Assembly: GCA_015178975.1 (NCBI GenBank)
Contig: WHVD01000126.1
Span: 182,110 to 246,109 of the forward strand
Origin: Hysterangium stoloniferum
Taxonomy: Eukaryota > Basidiomycota > Agaricomycetes > Hysterangiales > Hysterangiaceae
Reading direction: 5' to 3'
Length of the DNA stretch: 64,000 bases
The notes below the pieces were generated by a model that saw nothing but the letters and a program-made list of their open reading frames with translations, was not told where the DNA came from and made no database searches. This document shows positions 54,730 to 64,000 of the stretch, in pieces; positions within the stretch are counted from its first letter, which is position 1; every line of letters begins with the position of its first letter. The translations under genes and the position numbers were made by a program.

Positions 54730-57177
54730 TCATGGTTTCCCGTTGCGATAGACGACAAAGGCTGGCGCCCCCCAAGGACTCTTGGACGGTTCAATCACTC
54801 CCTGTTGGAACCAAGTGTCCATTTGTTCGTCAATGACTTTCCTATTAGCCAGGGAGGTTGGAAACATTGACATTGAAATAGGTTGTGCGCCATCTTTTAA
54901 GGGGACATTGACCTTGACATCTACTTGTCCTAAATGCCCGTCTACTCCAAAAGCTAGGACGTTCTTAGTTAATACTGACTCCAAGTGGGGGGAGACATCA
55001 GTAGGGATGTCAGGACCTAAATTAACTAGCTTATGCAGATCTTCCGCACGAAGCGTTTCCGTGGTGGCAACTTCTGACGTTTTGGGGCCTGCCAGGTCGA
55101 AATCGTCTGCGAGTTCCCGTTCCAGGGGCAGCCCGGAAGATTGAGGATTAAGGACACGTTCCTCTTCTATTCTTGATAGACTTTCAATGAGATGGGCGAT
55201 CTTGGTTGCCGTCGACTGCATCGATGCCCTCTCAGTCGAAGATCTAGGAGTCTGGGCCCATTTGTTCGCGTCGTGAATTAATCCAACGGTTTCCCCTCGT
55301 CTGATGATTCTTGGCATCAGAGAGGGATTAGCGAGAGGTATCGCGGCACGTTCCCTAGAGATGGCGGTGGTGGGAGCAGCTAGTATACTCCCATCGTCGT
55401 TCTGCAAGACAACTCCCTCGACTATCCATTGGTCACCAATAAGATCTCCTACAAAGATTGGTACTAATCGAGCTGATTCCGGTTCTATAGTACAATCTTG
55501 TAAGGCTCGTGCGACTCTTTCAGTACGCACTCCTTTGTCTGGTTTGGAAGTCAATTCAGACGGGTCATCGGCTAATTCCTCAAAGGGGATCTTGCTAATC
55601 AAAAAGGTTAAAGGCTGCGGCTCCTTGGAAGAGCTGGCTGGAATAGATCCTGCTCTCCCAGGCAAAATCAATCTGGAACCCAGCGGTTGGTCTCGCAGTG
55701 TCCCGATCTCATAGTTCACGTGAAAGTCTTCTCCAAGAAGGATCGGGACGGTCATACCTCGGACAACGTACGTCTCGGCGGTAAATTTGAGGAGTATACC
55801 AGTGTCGTCCTCGAGATAAATGGGGACGTTGATGTATCCTAATACTTTGGCATTACTGGTAAGTTGTACGAGGTGCAGCTTGAGTCCTTGCTTGAGTTTA
55901 GGGTGCTCTAGTTCCTTATAGAAATCCTCCGAGATTAAGGAGAGGTCAGCTCCGGCGTCCAGCCTGATTTTAATAGGATTTGAGGCTTCTGAATTCCCTA
56001 CGCGTCCATAGACGTGTAATGCTGAAATCCCAATACTGGAATATCCACCCGGAGGGTCCCTTTTGCGATAGATAATAGTCGAATCCTCTTTCATAAGTCG
56101 ACTAGATCGGGGGTATTGAACTCTAGGTCTTTTGCTTTCTTTTCTTGCAGCCAATTTAACATTCCTCCTGATACGTCTACCGTTAGGTACCTTGTCATCC
56201 ACTTCAGAGTCTGACTCATCGCAAGGAATTAAGTCGGGTAATTGCCCTGGGGCGAAGGGGAAGCTCTCCTCCTCCGATCCCTCGGACTCAGAGGGGTCTT
56301 CTATAACGTAGGTTTGACTTATTTCCTTAGATCGGTTCGCAAATGTGTCCTCATCGACGATTTCCTCAATGGTGGGAGGTTCAGGTCGCGATAAAACTCT
56401 CGTCTCAGTCAGACCTTCATGGTTCTGATGATGAGCATCTAGCCAGTCTCCTTTCTCGAGAAAATAATGGTCTGATATAGAAACATAAACTTGCAATGTC
56501 TCATTCTCATTCGAGGATGCTTTCACGTCTGAAACAATGTTGTCCTCTGGCTGAGGAAGGTAGACAGAAATGAAAATCGATTCCTCATCAATGTTATGTA
56601 CTTGTCCCTGTACACTTAATCCATAAACCGTTTCATAAGCCCTTTGATCCTCCACCTCCTCCATTGGGTTCTGTGTGGAGCACTTGTTAATAGAGACATA
56701 GTGCGACATCCTGCCCACATGGGGGCAGTCGATCTTGAAATGCTCTAAACTCCCACAAATCCAACACTCCTTCGGAGGTTTGGCGATGCTTTTCTTGTCA
56801 CTCCGTTCGAAAAAGAACTTGCCGTGTTTCTTACCCTGTTTAGCGTTCGATCTCCTAGAGGCGGTTTTATCCTCGAGTTCGCCGAGGAGGACGTGGCCTC
56901 GATTAGTGGGGTCGATTTTTCCAGAGTGCTCCTCCTCATGCCAGGGATCCGACTCATCTTGCTCGGCGATCATGACTCTGGGTTTCTGAAACCGATAACG
57001 TTCTCGATGTGTTTGAACCCAAGTGTTAATCAGAGCCTCTTGTAAATTGTTCGCGTAAGTCTGTAGGCTCATGATGTTGTCGATAGGTTGTCCCTGTAGA
57101 AGATAAAGCCATTCCGTGGGCAGTGTCAGGATAAGTCTGTGCGTTTCGTCCTTCTGGTTTTGGTGGAACCCATACAA
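54730..57177 (-). pseudogene. Gag C-terminus, zinc knuckle and protease
   Basis: An 815-residue frame. Gag part FHQNQKDETHRLILTLPTEW; C-X2-C-X4-H-X4-C knuckle CWICGSLEHFKIDC at about residues 136-150; an acidic linker; then the protease KIRLDAGADLSLISEDFY, with DAGAD in place of the usual DTGA/DSGA. The frame ends with ...FQQGVIEPSKSPWGAPAFV, the start of reverse transcriptase, at the TGA 54732-54730. Upstream it is separated from the rest of gag by a TGA at 57246-57244. Confidence 0.9.
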
Positions 57178-57243
57178 GAATCGATAAAGCTTGACCCTTC
57201 GCTGAATGTAATGAACGGGTGTCTCATGATTGTGACCGGCCTG

Positions 57244-58155
57244 TCAAAATTTCATGGCTTCCCATTCTAGAGCCAAGGATTTGCGCCAACGGGTTCCAAG
57301 TAATCCTTCTACAATACCCCAAAGAAATGATCCGTGAGATCGACTAAACTCAGTGCGATGTTCACGGTCTAGGGTGCTCCACCAGATCTTAGCATCGCCG
57401 GTGAGTTGTCTTGGCAGAGCGACTCCCAACAATGTACTCATGGAGTCAGAGATCTCTGAGAGGCTCATAATATCCATGATGTAATCCAACGCCTTGGATT
57501 GAGTCCCATCGTATTCAGGAAGGTCTGACCATTTGATCTTGATGTTGTTGGTGTTAAGAGCGATCCTTTTATCCTTAGGTAAGTCATCGATAGGTGCGCT
57601 GGCTTGAGGTTGCATCGGAGTTCGAAAGGGAGAGTTAGGTACTCTACCGTGACACCCCCCACATCCCGAATTCCCTCCATAGCTTGAGGTACTAGAACTC
57701 CCAGATGAATTACTAGGAGGTCCTCCTGATGGCAGAAAAGGGTTGGAGGAGATCGGCAGGGAATGGCGAGGATTGACTGGATTCAGCGATCCTCGACCAG
57801 CAACCTGACCAGCTATACCCTCGGTGAATGCAGTGGAGAAAGACGGTCGACCCCTGTTGGCGACTGATCAATATCTAGTCATAGTAGGTTCATCACCCAT
57901 GTTCGTATTGCCAGGGATTCGTTCGAACACGACGCGAGACCGGTGACTTTCCTGATGGGGGGTAGGGCTAGGTTCCGTCGCGATCCCTCTCTTGATTTCG
58001 ACCGTATTCAAAGGTCAACGAGGTTGAGGCTGATAGAGGGGGATGCATATTTCCATTCCTTTTTCCTGAAGACATTCTGCCACCTGCATCCTCATGTCAG
58101 ACGGGAAGTCTTGCAGAATAATGGGACGATTGAGCGAATGAAGGAAATGATTTCG
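57244..58155 (-). pseudogene. Gag, N-terminal part, broken
   Basis: From 57615 the frame reads KDKRIALNTNNIKIKWSDLP, ALDYIMDIMSLSEI and HRTEFSRSHGSFLWGIVEGL, and continues beyond the TGA at 57246. Upstream to about 58155 it is readable as SLPISSNPFLPSGGPP, HRSRVVFERIPGN and DFPSDMRMQVAECLQEKGME, with two more TGA stops, matching gag of the sister copy at 60100-60660. The first 300 or so residues are missing. Confidence 0.8.
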
Positions 58156-58480
58156 ACCCGGCAGGCCCTAAAATGTCAGAAGTTGCCACCATGGAAACAT
58201 TTTGTGCGGAGGACCTGCATAAACTGGTTAACTTAGGACCTGACATTCCTACTGATGTCTCCTCCCACTTGGAGTTGGCATTGACTAAGAACATCCAAGC
58301 CTTTGGAGTAGACAGGCATTTAGGACAGGTAGACGTCAATGTCAATGTCCCATTGAAAGAAGGCGTGCAACCTATTTCAATGTCAATGTTTCCAACCTCC
58401 CCAGCTAATAGGAAGGTCATTGATGAACAAATGGATACTTGGTTTCAACAGGGAGTAATTGAACCATCCAAAAGTCCTTG
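58156..58480 (+). pseudogene. Pol fragment of a third family K copy
   Basis: Reads PAGPKMSEVATMETFCAED and LGPDIPTDVSSHLELALTKN to VIDEQMDTWFQQGVIEPSKS, the region just before reverse transcriptase. It is cut at 58480 by the 5' LTR of the next element. It lies head-on against the minus-strand gag at 58155. Confidence 0.88.
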
Positions 58481-59162
58481 TGTGAAGGATAAGTCATATA
58501 GGAGGTGCGGTTAAAGGCTCTAAGCCTTACTCCTTAACCACTTTATAATCTCATTATTCTCTTTATGTTCTATATTTTTATTCTATTTCTATATCTCATA
58601 AATACGGGTCAAACCCCCTTTATTTAGTTCGAGAGTCCATGTATGCTTGTGGGTGCTCTCGCCCACAAGAAGTATGCACATGTCACAGGTAGTAGTCACA
58701 CGGATAAAACTTAGACACCTTTCAACCCCGACAACCATCACCTGCACACGCAAGTACTGGTTCGGGGCCTAGTCTGAAACTAGTCTTCGCTCTATCTCTC
58801 TTACTATATCTACAGTAACTGCACTTCGCACTGAAACAGTTGAAGTCAGTTACTACCACTCGACTTGACTTCTACCTCTTGGTTCGCGCAGTAAGAATAT
58901 CCATCGTAGTTCACATTCTTAGAATATTCTCTCTCCCTCACAATATATACTTTCTCTCCACTACTTGGCCATTAGTTCAGCTAGCTACGCAATTGGACCG
59001 TACCACAAAGTCAATCCACTCTAGTAATTATTTACCGATTGCACCTTAAGGGTCAATCATAATCTATACTTGATCACTTCAAACTACTAGTCGGTTGTAT
59101 ATCGTACTATCGTTAGTCGATAACGATCGCACATTGAGTAGTAAACTACCCGACCCTTTACA
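58481..59162 (+). repeat. 5' LTR, family K
   Basis: 682 bp, TGTGAAGGATAAG...ACCCTTTACA. A likely primer-binding site starts right after it (TGGTGATCCAGGCCGG, from about 59164). The 5' flank CCTTG would be one half of the target duplication. Confidence 0.85.
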
Positions 59163-59227
59163 GTGGTGATCCAGGCCGGACCCTCATTCACTGCGATCCA
59201 CACGAACATTCAGCTAGTAGTAGTATT

Positions 59228-61489
59228 ATGACCTTAACCAGTGGCAGAACCTCCCGAATTCCTACGCCTTCAGGTGCCCCTCGGACGAGAAAGGAATACC
59301 CTGACCTAGGACTACCCAGTAATGTCACGATGTGGAAATCATCTCTAATGACTCAAGAGACCGATACTGTCTTGGAGCCCTCACAAGGTGAACACGGGCT
59401 TCCCGCGAGTGATTCTACTGAAACGAGCAAGAATAACTCCTATTTTAAGTCATCGGAAACTCTCGGACTCCTTACCACTCGATCAAACAGAAACGACACC
59501 AGTCTGAAATTTCCACCACCTCAAGTGATGCTACAGAATCCCTTCAGAGGTCAGATATATTTCGCTGAACCGGTAAATGACAAATGGGATAAATACTACT
59601 CGGGACAAATTGAAGAAAAGGAAGTTGATGCAGTAGCCTTGGATTACTCAGACAGATACCCCAACATGCCGAAGGAGGTGTCTGTCTGGTTAGGCAGATT
59701 GAATAGCATCGTGATCACTGATTCTTTCTTTTCCCAAACCGGTACTATAGATCAGCTAGCGGAGCAACTCCCCGAGTGGTCTGAGGAGCTCGTTACTATT
59801 AATGTCACTGGAAGAGGACGTGTAAGGCTAGCATTATTCGAATGGATTCTTGACCTAGTGGCCATGCACGATGACACGTTACAGATCTTATATGTGATCC
59901 TAGACCAGGGCGGATCGGTACCTAAGGTGGATTACCAGTATCTTTATACGCGTACACTGGAAAGATCCCTATACGAAGCTTCTCCGAACCTCCCATTCGC
60001 CTATCACAGCCTGCGACACAGGCTCATTCGCTGCCGTGAGAAACAAGACAAGTTGTTTATGGAAGTTCTTCACTCCTATGACGAGAGTACCCAGGTTCCC
60101 GCTTCCCCGGCTCACACGTCCGAAACTTTCATTCGAGATCTCCAAGGATCTCCCGGCACTAGCTTTCTGCGCTCTCTTAATCGTAAGTCTATCCTCAAGA
60201 GTTTTCCCCAAGACACGAGGGAGGAGATCTTGGGAAGACTCCACGAGAAATCTATTGCACCCATTCTTCTGGCCAGCGGAATCAAGACCCTCGGCATCTC
60301 ACCCCAGGACGACCTCGGACTAGGAACTTCAAACAGACCACGAAGGAACGAAGAGCCAGATACTCCCCGCCATAGAGTTGCTTTTGGGTCCGAGGTAGCT
60401 TCTCCCTTTACGACGGTTAGTCACTCCAACGTCCCTGTTAGATCCATCACAAATCGAAACCATTCTTCCTTCACTACCACATTCATTGAAGGAATCACTG
60501 GACAAATACCCGGGAGGGGAACTTCTTACCCGAACAACAATCTCTCTCCTTTGCCAATTTCACAGGCCCCCTTCTTTCCCCCAGGAGGGCCACCTGGGGA
60601 TTCTTCTGATGGATCCAGCGATTCAGATTACAGAAGGGACTGGGACGAGAGAAGGTGAAGCCCGAAAAATCCAGGAGGCCCAGCAAGCACTAATAAGAAC
60701 ACTAAGAGTGCCGCTCCCGACACCGAAATTGGGAAGTTGACCTTGAACACCAATGATCTCAAAATCAAATGGTCAGATCTCCCTGAATATGACAGCTCAC
60801 AATCTAAGGCACTGGACTACATAATGGATGTTATGAGCTTGTCGGAAATCTCAGAATCCATGACGACAATTCTAGGCATCGCTCTTCCCAGACGACTTAA
60901 AGGGAACGCGAAAATCTGGTGGACTACTTTGGATCATGAGCATCGCACTGAATTCAGTCGATCGCACAGGTCTTTCCTTTGGAGTATAGTCGAAGGGTTG
61001 TTGGGTACACGATGGCGTGAATCCCTGTCCCTAGAATGGGAAGAAATGAGGTTTCGCCAGCCCCATCACGACCGCGAAACCCCTGTGCAGTATATTCAAA
61101 GAAGAGTTAAACTCTACAGATTTCTATATGGATTCTACCAAGAAAAGGAAGAGGAGACCCGCCGGTTAATACTTACCCTACCCACGGAATGGTTATACTT
61201 AATACAAGGGCAAGCCATCGATGACGTCATGAGCCTCCAAGCACACGCCAATAACCTACAGGAAGTTCTAATTAATGCCTGGAATCAAACGCATAGAGAT
61301 AGATTTCACCCCATTAGACCTCGAGTTATGGTCGCGGAAAAAAACGAATTAGAAGTGGAAGCCCTGGAGCATACTCCAACTTCTCCCGATTCCATCCACC
61401 CCCATCAGGTCCTTTCCAGCGAAATAGATGACAAGGGCATGACGAGGACTCCCAGAGCAGGAAGGACTGATCCGACACGAGGGAAATGA
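59228..61489 (+). pseudogene. Gag of the second copy
   Basis: Starts MTLTSGRTSRIPTPSGAPRT 65 bp after the LTR. The first open part is 476 residues: a Ser/Thr-rich start, then YFAEPVNDKWDKYYSGQIEE and a helical capsid-like middle (HSLRHRLIRCREKQDKLFME), then a Pro/Ser-rich hinge. A TGA at 60656-60658 interrupts it. The second half continues in frame (LKIKWSDLPEYDSSQSKALD) to a TGA at 61487-61489. This copy supplies the gag N-terminus that the minus-strand element lacks. Confidence 0.88.
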
Positions 61490-63064
61490 CACAGGAAACT
61501 CTTCTTCGAGAGGAGCAACAAACGGAGTAGCACTAGACCCCCCAAAGAGTGCTGGATTTGTGGGAGCACAGAACATTTCAAAATTGACTGTCCTCACTCA
61601 GGTAAAATGGCTCATTACATCTCATTGAATCTATGCTCCAGGCAGAATCCTTCGGAGGAGGCGGAGGAACAAAGGCTATATGAGGCAGTTTACGGACTAA
61701 GTACAGGAACGCGAGTATATAATGTCGAAAGCGAATCAATTTTCATTCCAGCTTATACTGTTACCCCTGAAGATCACGAAATAATTGAGAGGTCACCCAG
61801 AGACGAAGAACCCCAACGTGGGGAAGTATACATTTCTATATCTCATGAGGATTTCGTTGAAAGAGGAGATTGTTTGGAAGTGCACTGTCAGCACCGCGAA
61901 GGTCTGTCAGGGTTTAAGAGTTCCTCAAACAATATACCGCCATCGATTGAAGAAATCGCGGATGAGGAAATGTCTATCGATCGGGTTACCTGCCTTAACA
62001 AGCAACATCTCATAGAAGACATCAGGAATGATATGGAGGAGGAAACCTTTCCTTCCGACCCTGGACTTCCTCCTGACCTCTTGATCAGTGACAAATCGGA
62101 CTCGGAGGGGGAAACAGACGTGACCACCTCGATGACCACCTCAAACAGACGACTACATCGGGATGCTGAACTAGCCCTTAGAAAAGAGGTAAAATGACCT
62201 AGAATACAATATCCCCGATCCAGTAAGCTAATGAAAGAGGACTCCTCAATCATATACCGAAAAAGGGAGCCACCGGGAGGATATTCTAGTGTTGGTGTTT
62301 CAGCACTACATATACTCGGAGGAGTAGGGAATCCCGATTGTGAAGAACCAATCAAAATTAGACTGGATACCAGAGCCGATTTGTCTCTCATGTCAGAGGA
62401 ATTCTACCGAAAACTGAAGGATCAACTGAAGCTGAAGCAAGGACTTAAACTGCGATTAATACAGCTTACCGGGAGTGCCCAAGTACTGGGTTATACTAAC
62501 GTCCCCGTCTACCTTAAGGATGATAAAGGGACCCTGCTGTGATTCAACGCGGAAACCTACGTAGTACGAGGGATGACCGTACCTATCCTCCTAGGAGAAG
62601 ACTTCCATATCAACTATGAGATAGGAACATTGCGAGATCAACCCCTGGGATCAAGATTAATCCTCCCTGGGAGGACAGGATTCATTCCTGCCAGCTCCTC
62701 CAACGAACCTGTCCCGTTGGCCTTTTCAGTCAACAAGATCTCGCTGGAGGACGAACTAATCGCCCGACTAATCTAACGTCCAAACCCGACAAGGGCATGC
62801 ATGCTGAGAGAGTCACAAGAACCCTAGACGATTGCACGATAGAGCCTGAGTCGGTTAGGTTAATACCCATCTTTACCGGGGATCTAAAGGACGGGGAATG
62901 GATTGTGGAGGGCATAGTTTTACAGAACGAAGATGGGACTATCCTTGCCGCCCCCATGACCGCTATCTCTAAAGAAAAAGGTATGGTACCACTGGCTAAT
63001 CCGACCTTAACTCCTCAAACTATCAGAAGAGGAGAGATCATAGGTTTGATTCACGACGCCTGAG
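61490..63064 (+). pseudogene. Zinc knuckle and protease of the second copy
   Basis: The zinc knuckle CWICGSTEHFKIDC is intact. An acidic linker follows. The protease site reads KIRLDTRADLSLMSEEFY: the Gly of the usual DTGAD is replaced by Arg, which should abolish activity. TGA stops are at 62195-62197, 62540-62542 and 63061-63063. A frameshift near 62765 lies before SKPDKGMHAERV. Confidence 0.85.
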
Positions 63065-63105
63065 TCTGGGCCCAGAAACCTCGATCCCAAGCAGAAGAGG
63101 AATCA

Positions 63106-63999
63106 ATGCGAGTCGCAAGCTCGAAGATTGCCCACTTCATAGAAAGTATTTCCAGGCTAGAAGAAGACAGCACCTCCAGTCCTCGACCATCTATGGTATC
63201 TCCAGAGAATGAGACAGTAGATGACTTTGATCCCGCAGGCCCGAAGACTTCAGAAATTCCCTCCTTAGAGAAGCTCTCCTCACAGGATCTGCATAAATTG
63301 GTCAACTTAGGACCTGATGTTCCTCCTGATGTTATGCCTCGCCTTAGCTCAATATTGACTAAGAACGTGCAAGCGTTTGGAGTTGACGGCAGACTGGGGC
63401 AAGTAGATAGCAAGGCCACTATCCCACTGAAAACCGATGCGCAACCAGTGTCTGTACTGATTGTTTCAAACTTCCCCTGCCAACAGGAAGTCATAGATGA
63501 GCAAATGGACACCTGGTTCCAGCAAGGAGTCATCGAACCTTCGAAAAGCCCTTGGGGAGCGCCTGCCTTCGTAGTCTATCGCAATAATAAACCTCGCATA
63601 GTTATTGATTATCAAAAACTGAACGGCCTTACTATCCCAGATGAGTTTCCGTTGCCTCGACAATCAGATATTTTGCAAGCACTCTCGGGATCCAACGTTC
63701 TATCCTCGTTTGATGCCCTAGCTGGGTTTACTCAACTGGAAATGCTGGAGGAAGACCGACACAAAACGGCCTTTCGATCACATCGAGGACTATGGCAATT
63801 CAGAAGGATGCCCTTCAGATTAAGGAATGGACCCTCCATTTTCAGTGAGTCATGCAAAACACATTGGCACCCTATCTGTGGATATTCTGTCTAGTCTAAC
63901 ATAGACGATATAGTAATCTTTCTAAAACTTGGGAGGATCATATCGAGCACCTGGATCGAGTCTTACAAGCAATAATTTCAGCTGGCATCACTCTTTCTC
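63106..63999 (+). pseudogene. Reverse transcriptase start of the second copy
   Basis: Reads SIPDVPPDV-like linker, WFQQGVIEPSKSPWGAPAFV, RIVIDYQKLNGLTIPDEFPL, FDALAGFTQLEM and FRRMPFRLRNGPSIF. Two Gly/Cys positions conserved in the sister copy are changed in the last block (GLC to RLR). A frameshift follows at about 63842. Around 63893-63910 the YIDD site is broken by one extra base. Truncated by the window. Confidence 0.88.
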
Positions 64000-64000
64000 C

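Larger units (their letters stand above)
51698..58155 (-). mobile_element. Ty3/Gypsy element internal region (family K), 5' end missing
   Basis: Order on the minus strand: gag, zinc knuckle, protease, reverse transcriptase, RNase H, integrase, chromodomain. It is then followed by the extra ORF and a 3' LTR at 48375-49004. It stops at about 58155, where it meets a plus-strand pol fragment of the same family. The 5' LTR and gag N-terminus are absent. A few TGA stops and one frameshift separate it from an active copy. Confidence 0.9.
59228..63999 (+). mobile_element. Second Gypsy family K copy, internal region, truncated by the window
   Basis: Same gag-protease-reverse transcriptase order as the minus-strand element but more damaged. 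In-frame TGA stops are at 60656-60658, 61487-61489, 62195-62197, 62540-62542 and 63061-63063. There are frameshifts near 62765 and 63842. Continues past the right edge. Confidence 0.9.

Noticed and set aside
1-64000. tRNA or rRNA genes
   Set aside because: No cloverleaf-like segment with A and B boxes was noticed by eye. A covariance-model search would be needed to exclude them.

Overview
The window reads as nuclear DNA of a mushroom-forming basidiomycete (Agaricomycetes). The host genes have many short introns of about 45-70 bp with fungal splice signals. The products are fungal-type (Ceg1, Skp1, Spb4, myotubularin, S-adenosylmethionine synthetase, GPI-anchored cupredoxins). The repeats are typical of this group: chromodomain Ty3/Gypsy elements with TG...CA LTRs and 5-bp target duplications, and Tc1/mariner elements. 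The species cannot be fixed from the sequence alone.

Layout. 1-2144: 3' end of a chromovirus (chromodomain remnant, an intron-bearing antisense gene, 3' LTR). 2253-3013: solo LTR. 3180-14872: an 11.7-kb unit with inverted arms around a decayed DUF6532-like gene; both arms are riddled with nested insertions (Tc1 in LTR-B in LTR-E on the left; LTR-A in LTR-C in LTR-B on the right). 14873-17800: no confident gene. 17835-19027: an essentially perfect 557-bp inverted repeat. 19028-21100: chromovirus fragments.

21253-37101 is a compact single-copy island: ceg1(-), skp1(-), mitochondrial bL27(+), spb4(-), myotubularin(+), SAM synthetase(+), thioredoxin(-) and two cupredoxin paralogues(+). For eight of the nine genes the exons I chose by eye sum to a multiple of three with no internal stop. 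The exception is the thioredoxin leader exon.

37300-48370 is again layered repeats: a degenerate chromovirus integrase split by an LTR, a folded-back Tc1 copy, and further foldbacks. 48375-64000 holds a second Gypsy family: one copy on the minus strand (51698-58155, 3' LTR at 48375-49004) with a large extra ORF after the integrase, and a second, more damaged copy on the plus strand (5' LTR 58481-59162) running off the window end.

The island genes are housekeeping functions (mRNA capping, SCF ubiquitin ligase, ribosome biogenesis, mitochondrial translation, phosphoinositide turnover, methyl-donor synthesis) and do not form one pathway. The main story is in the repeats: nested solo LTRs with intact target duplications give a relative insertion order, and CpG-to-TpG/CpA decay gives a second clock that agrees with it.
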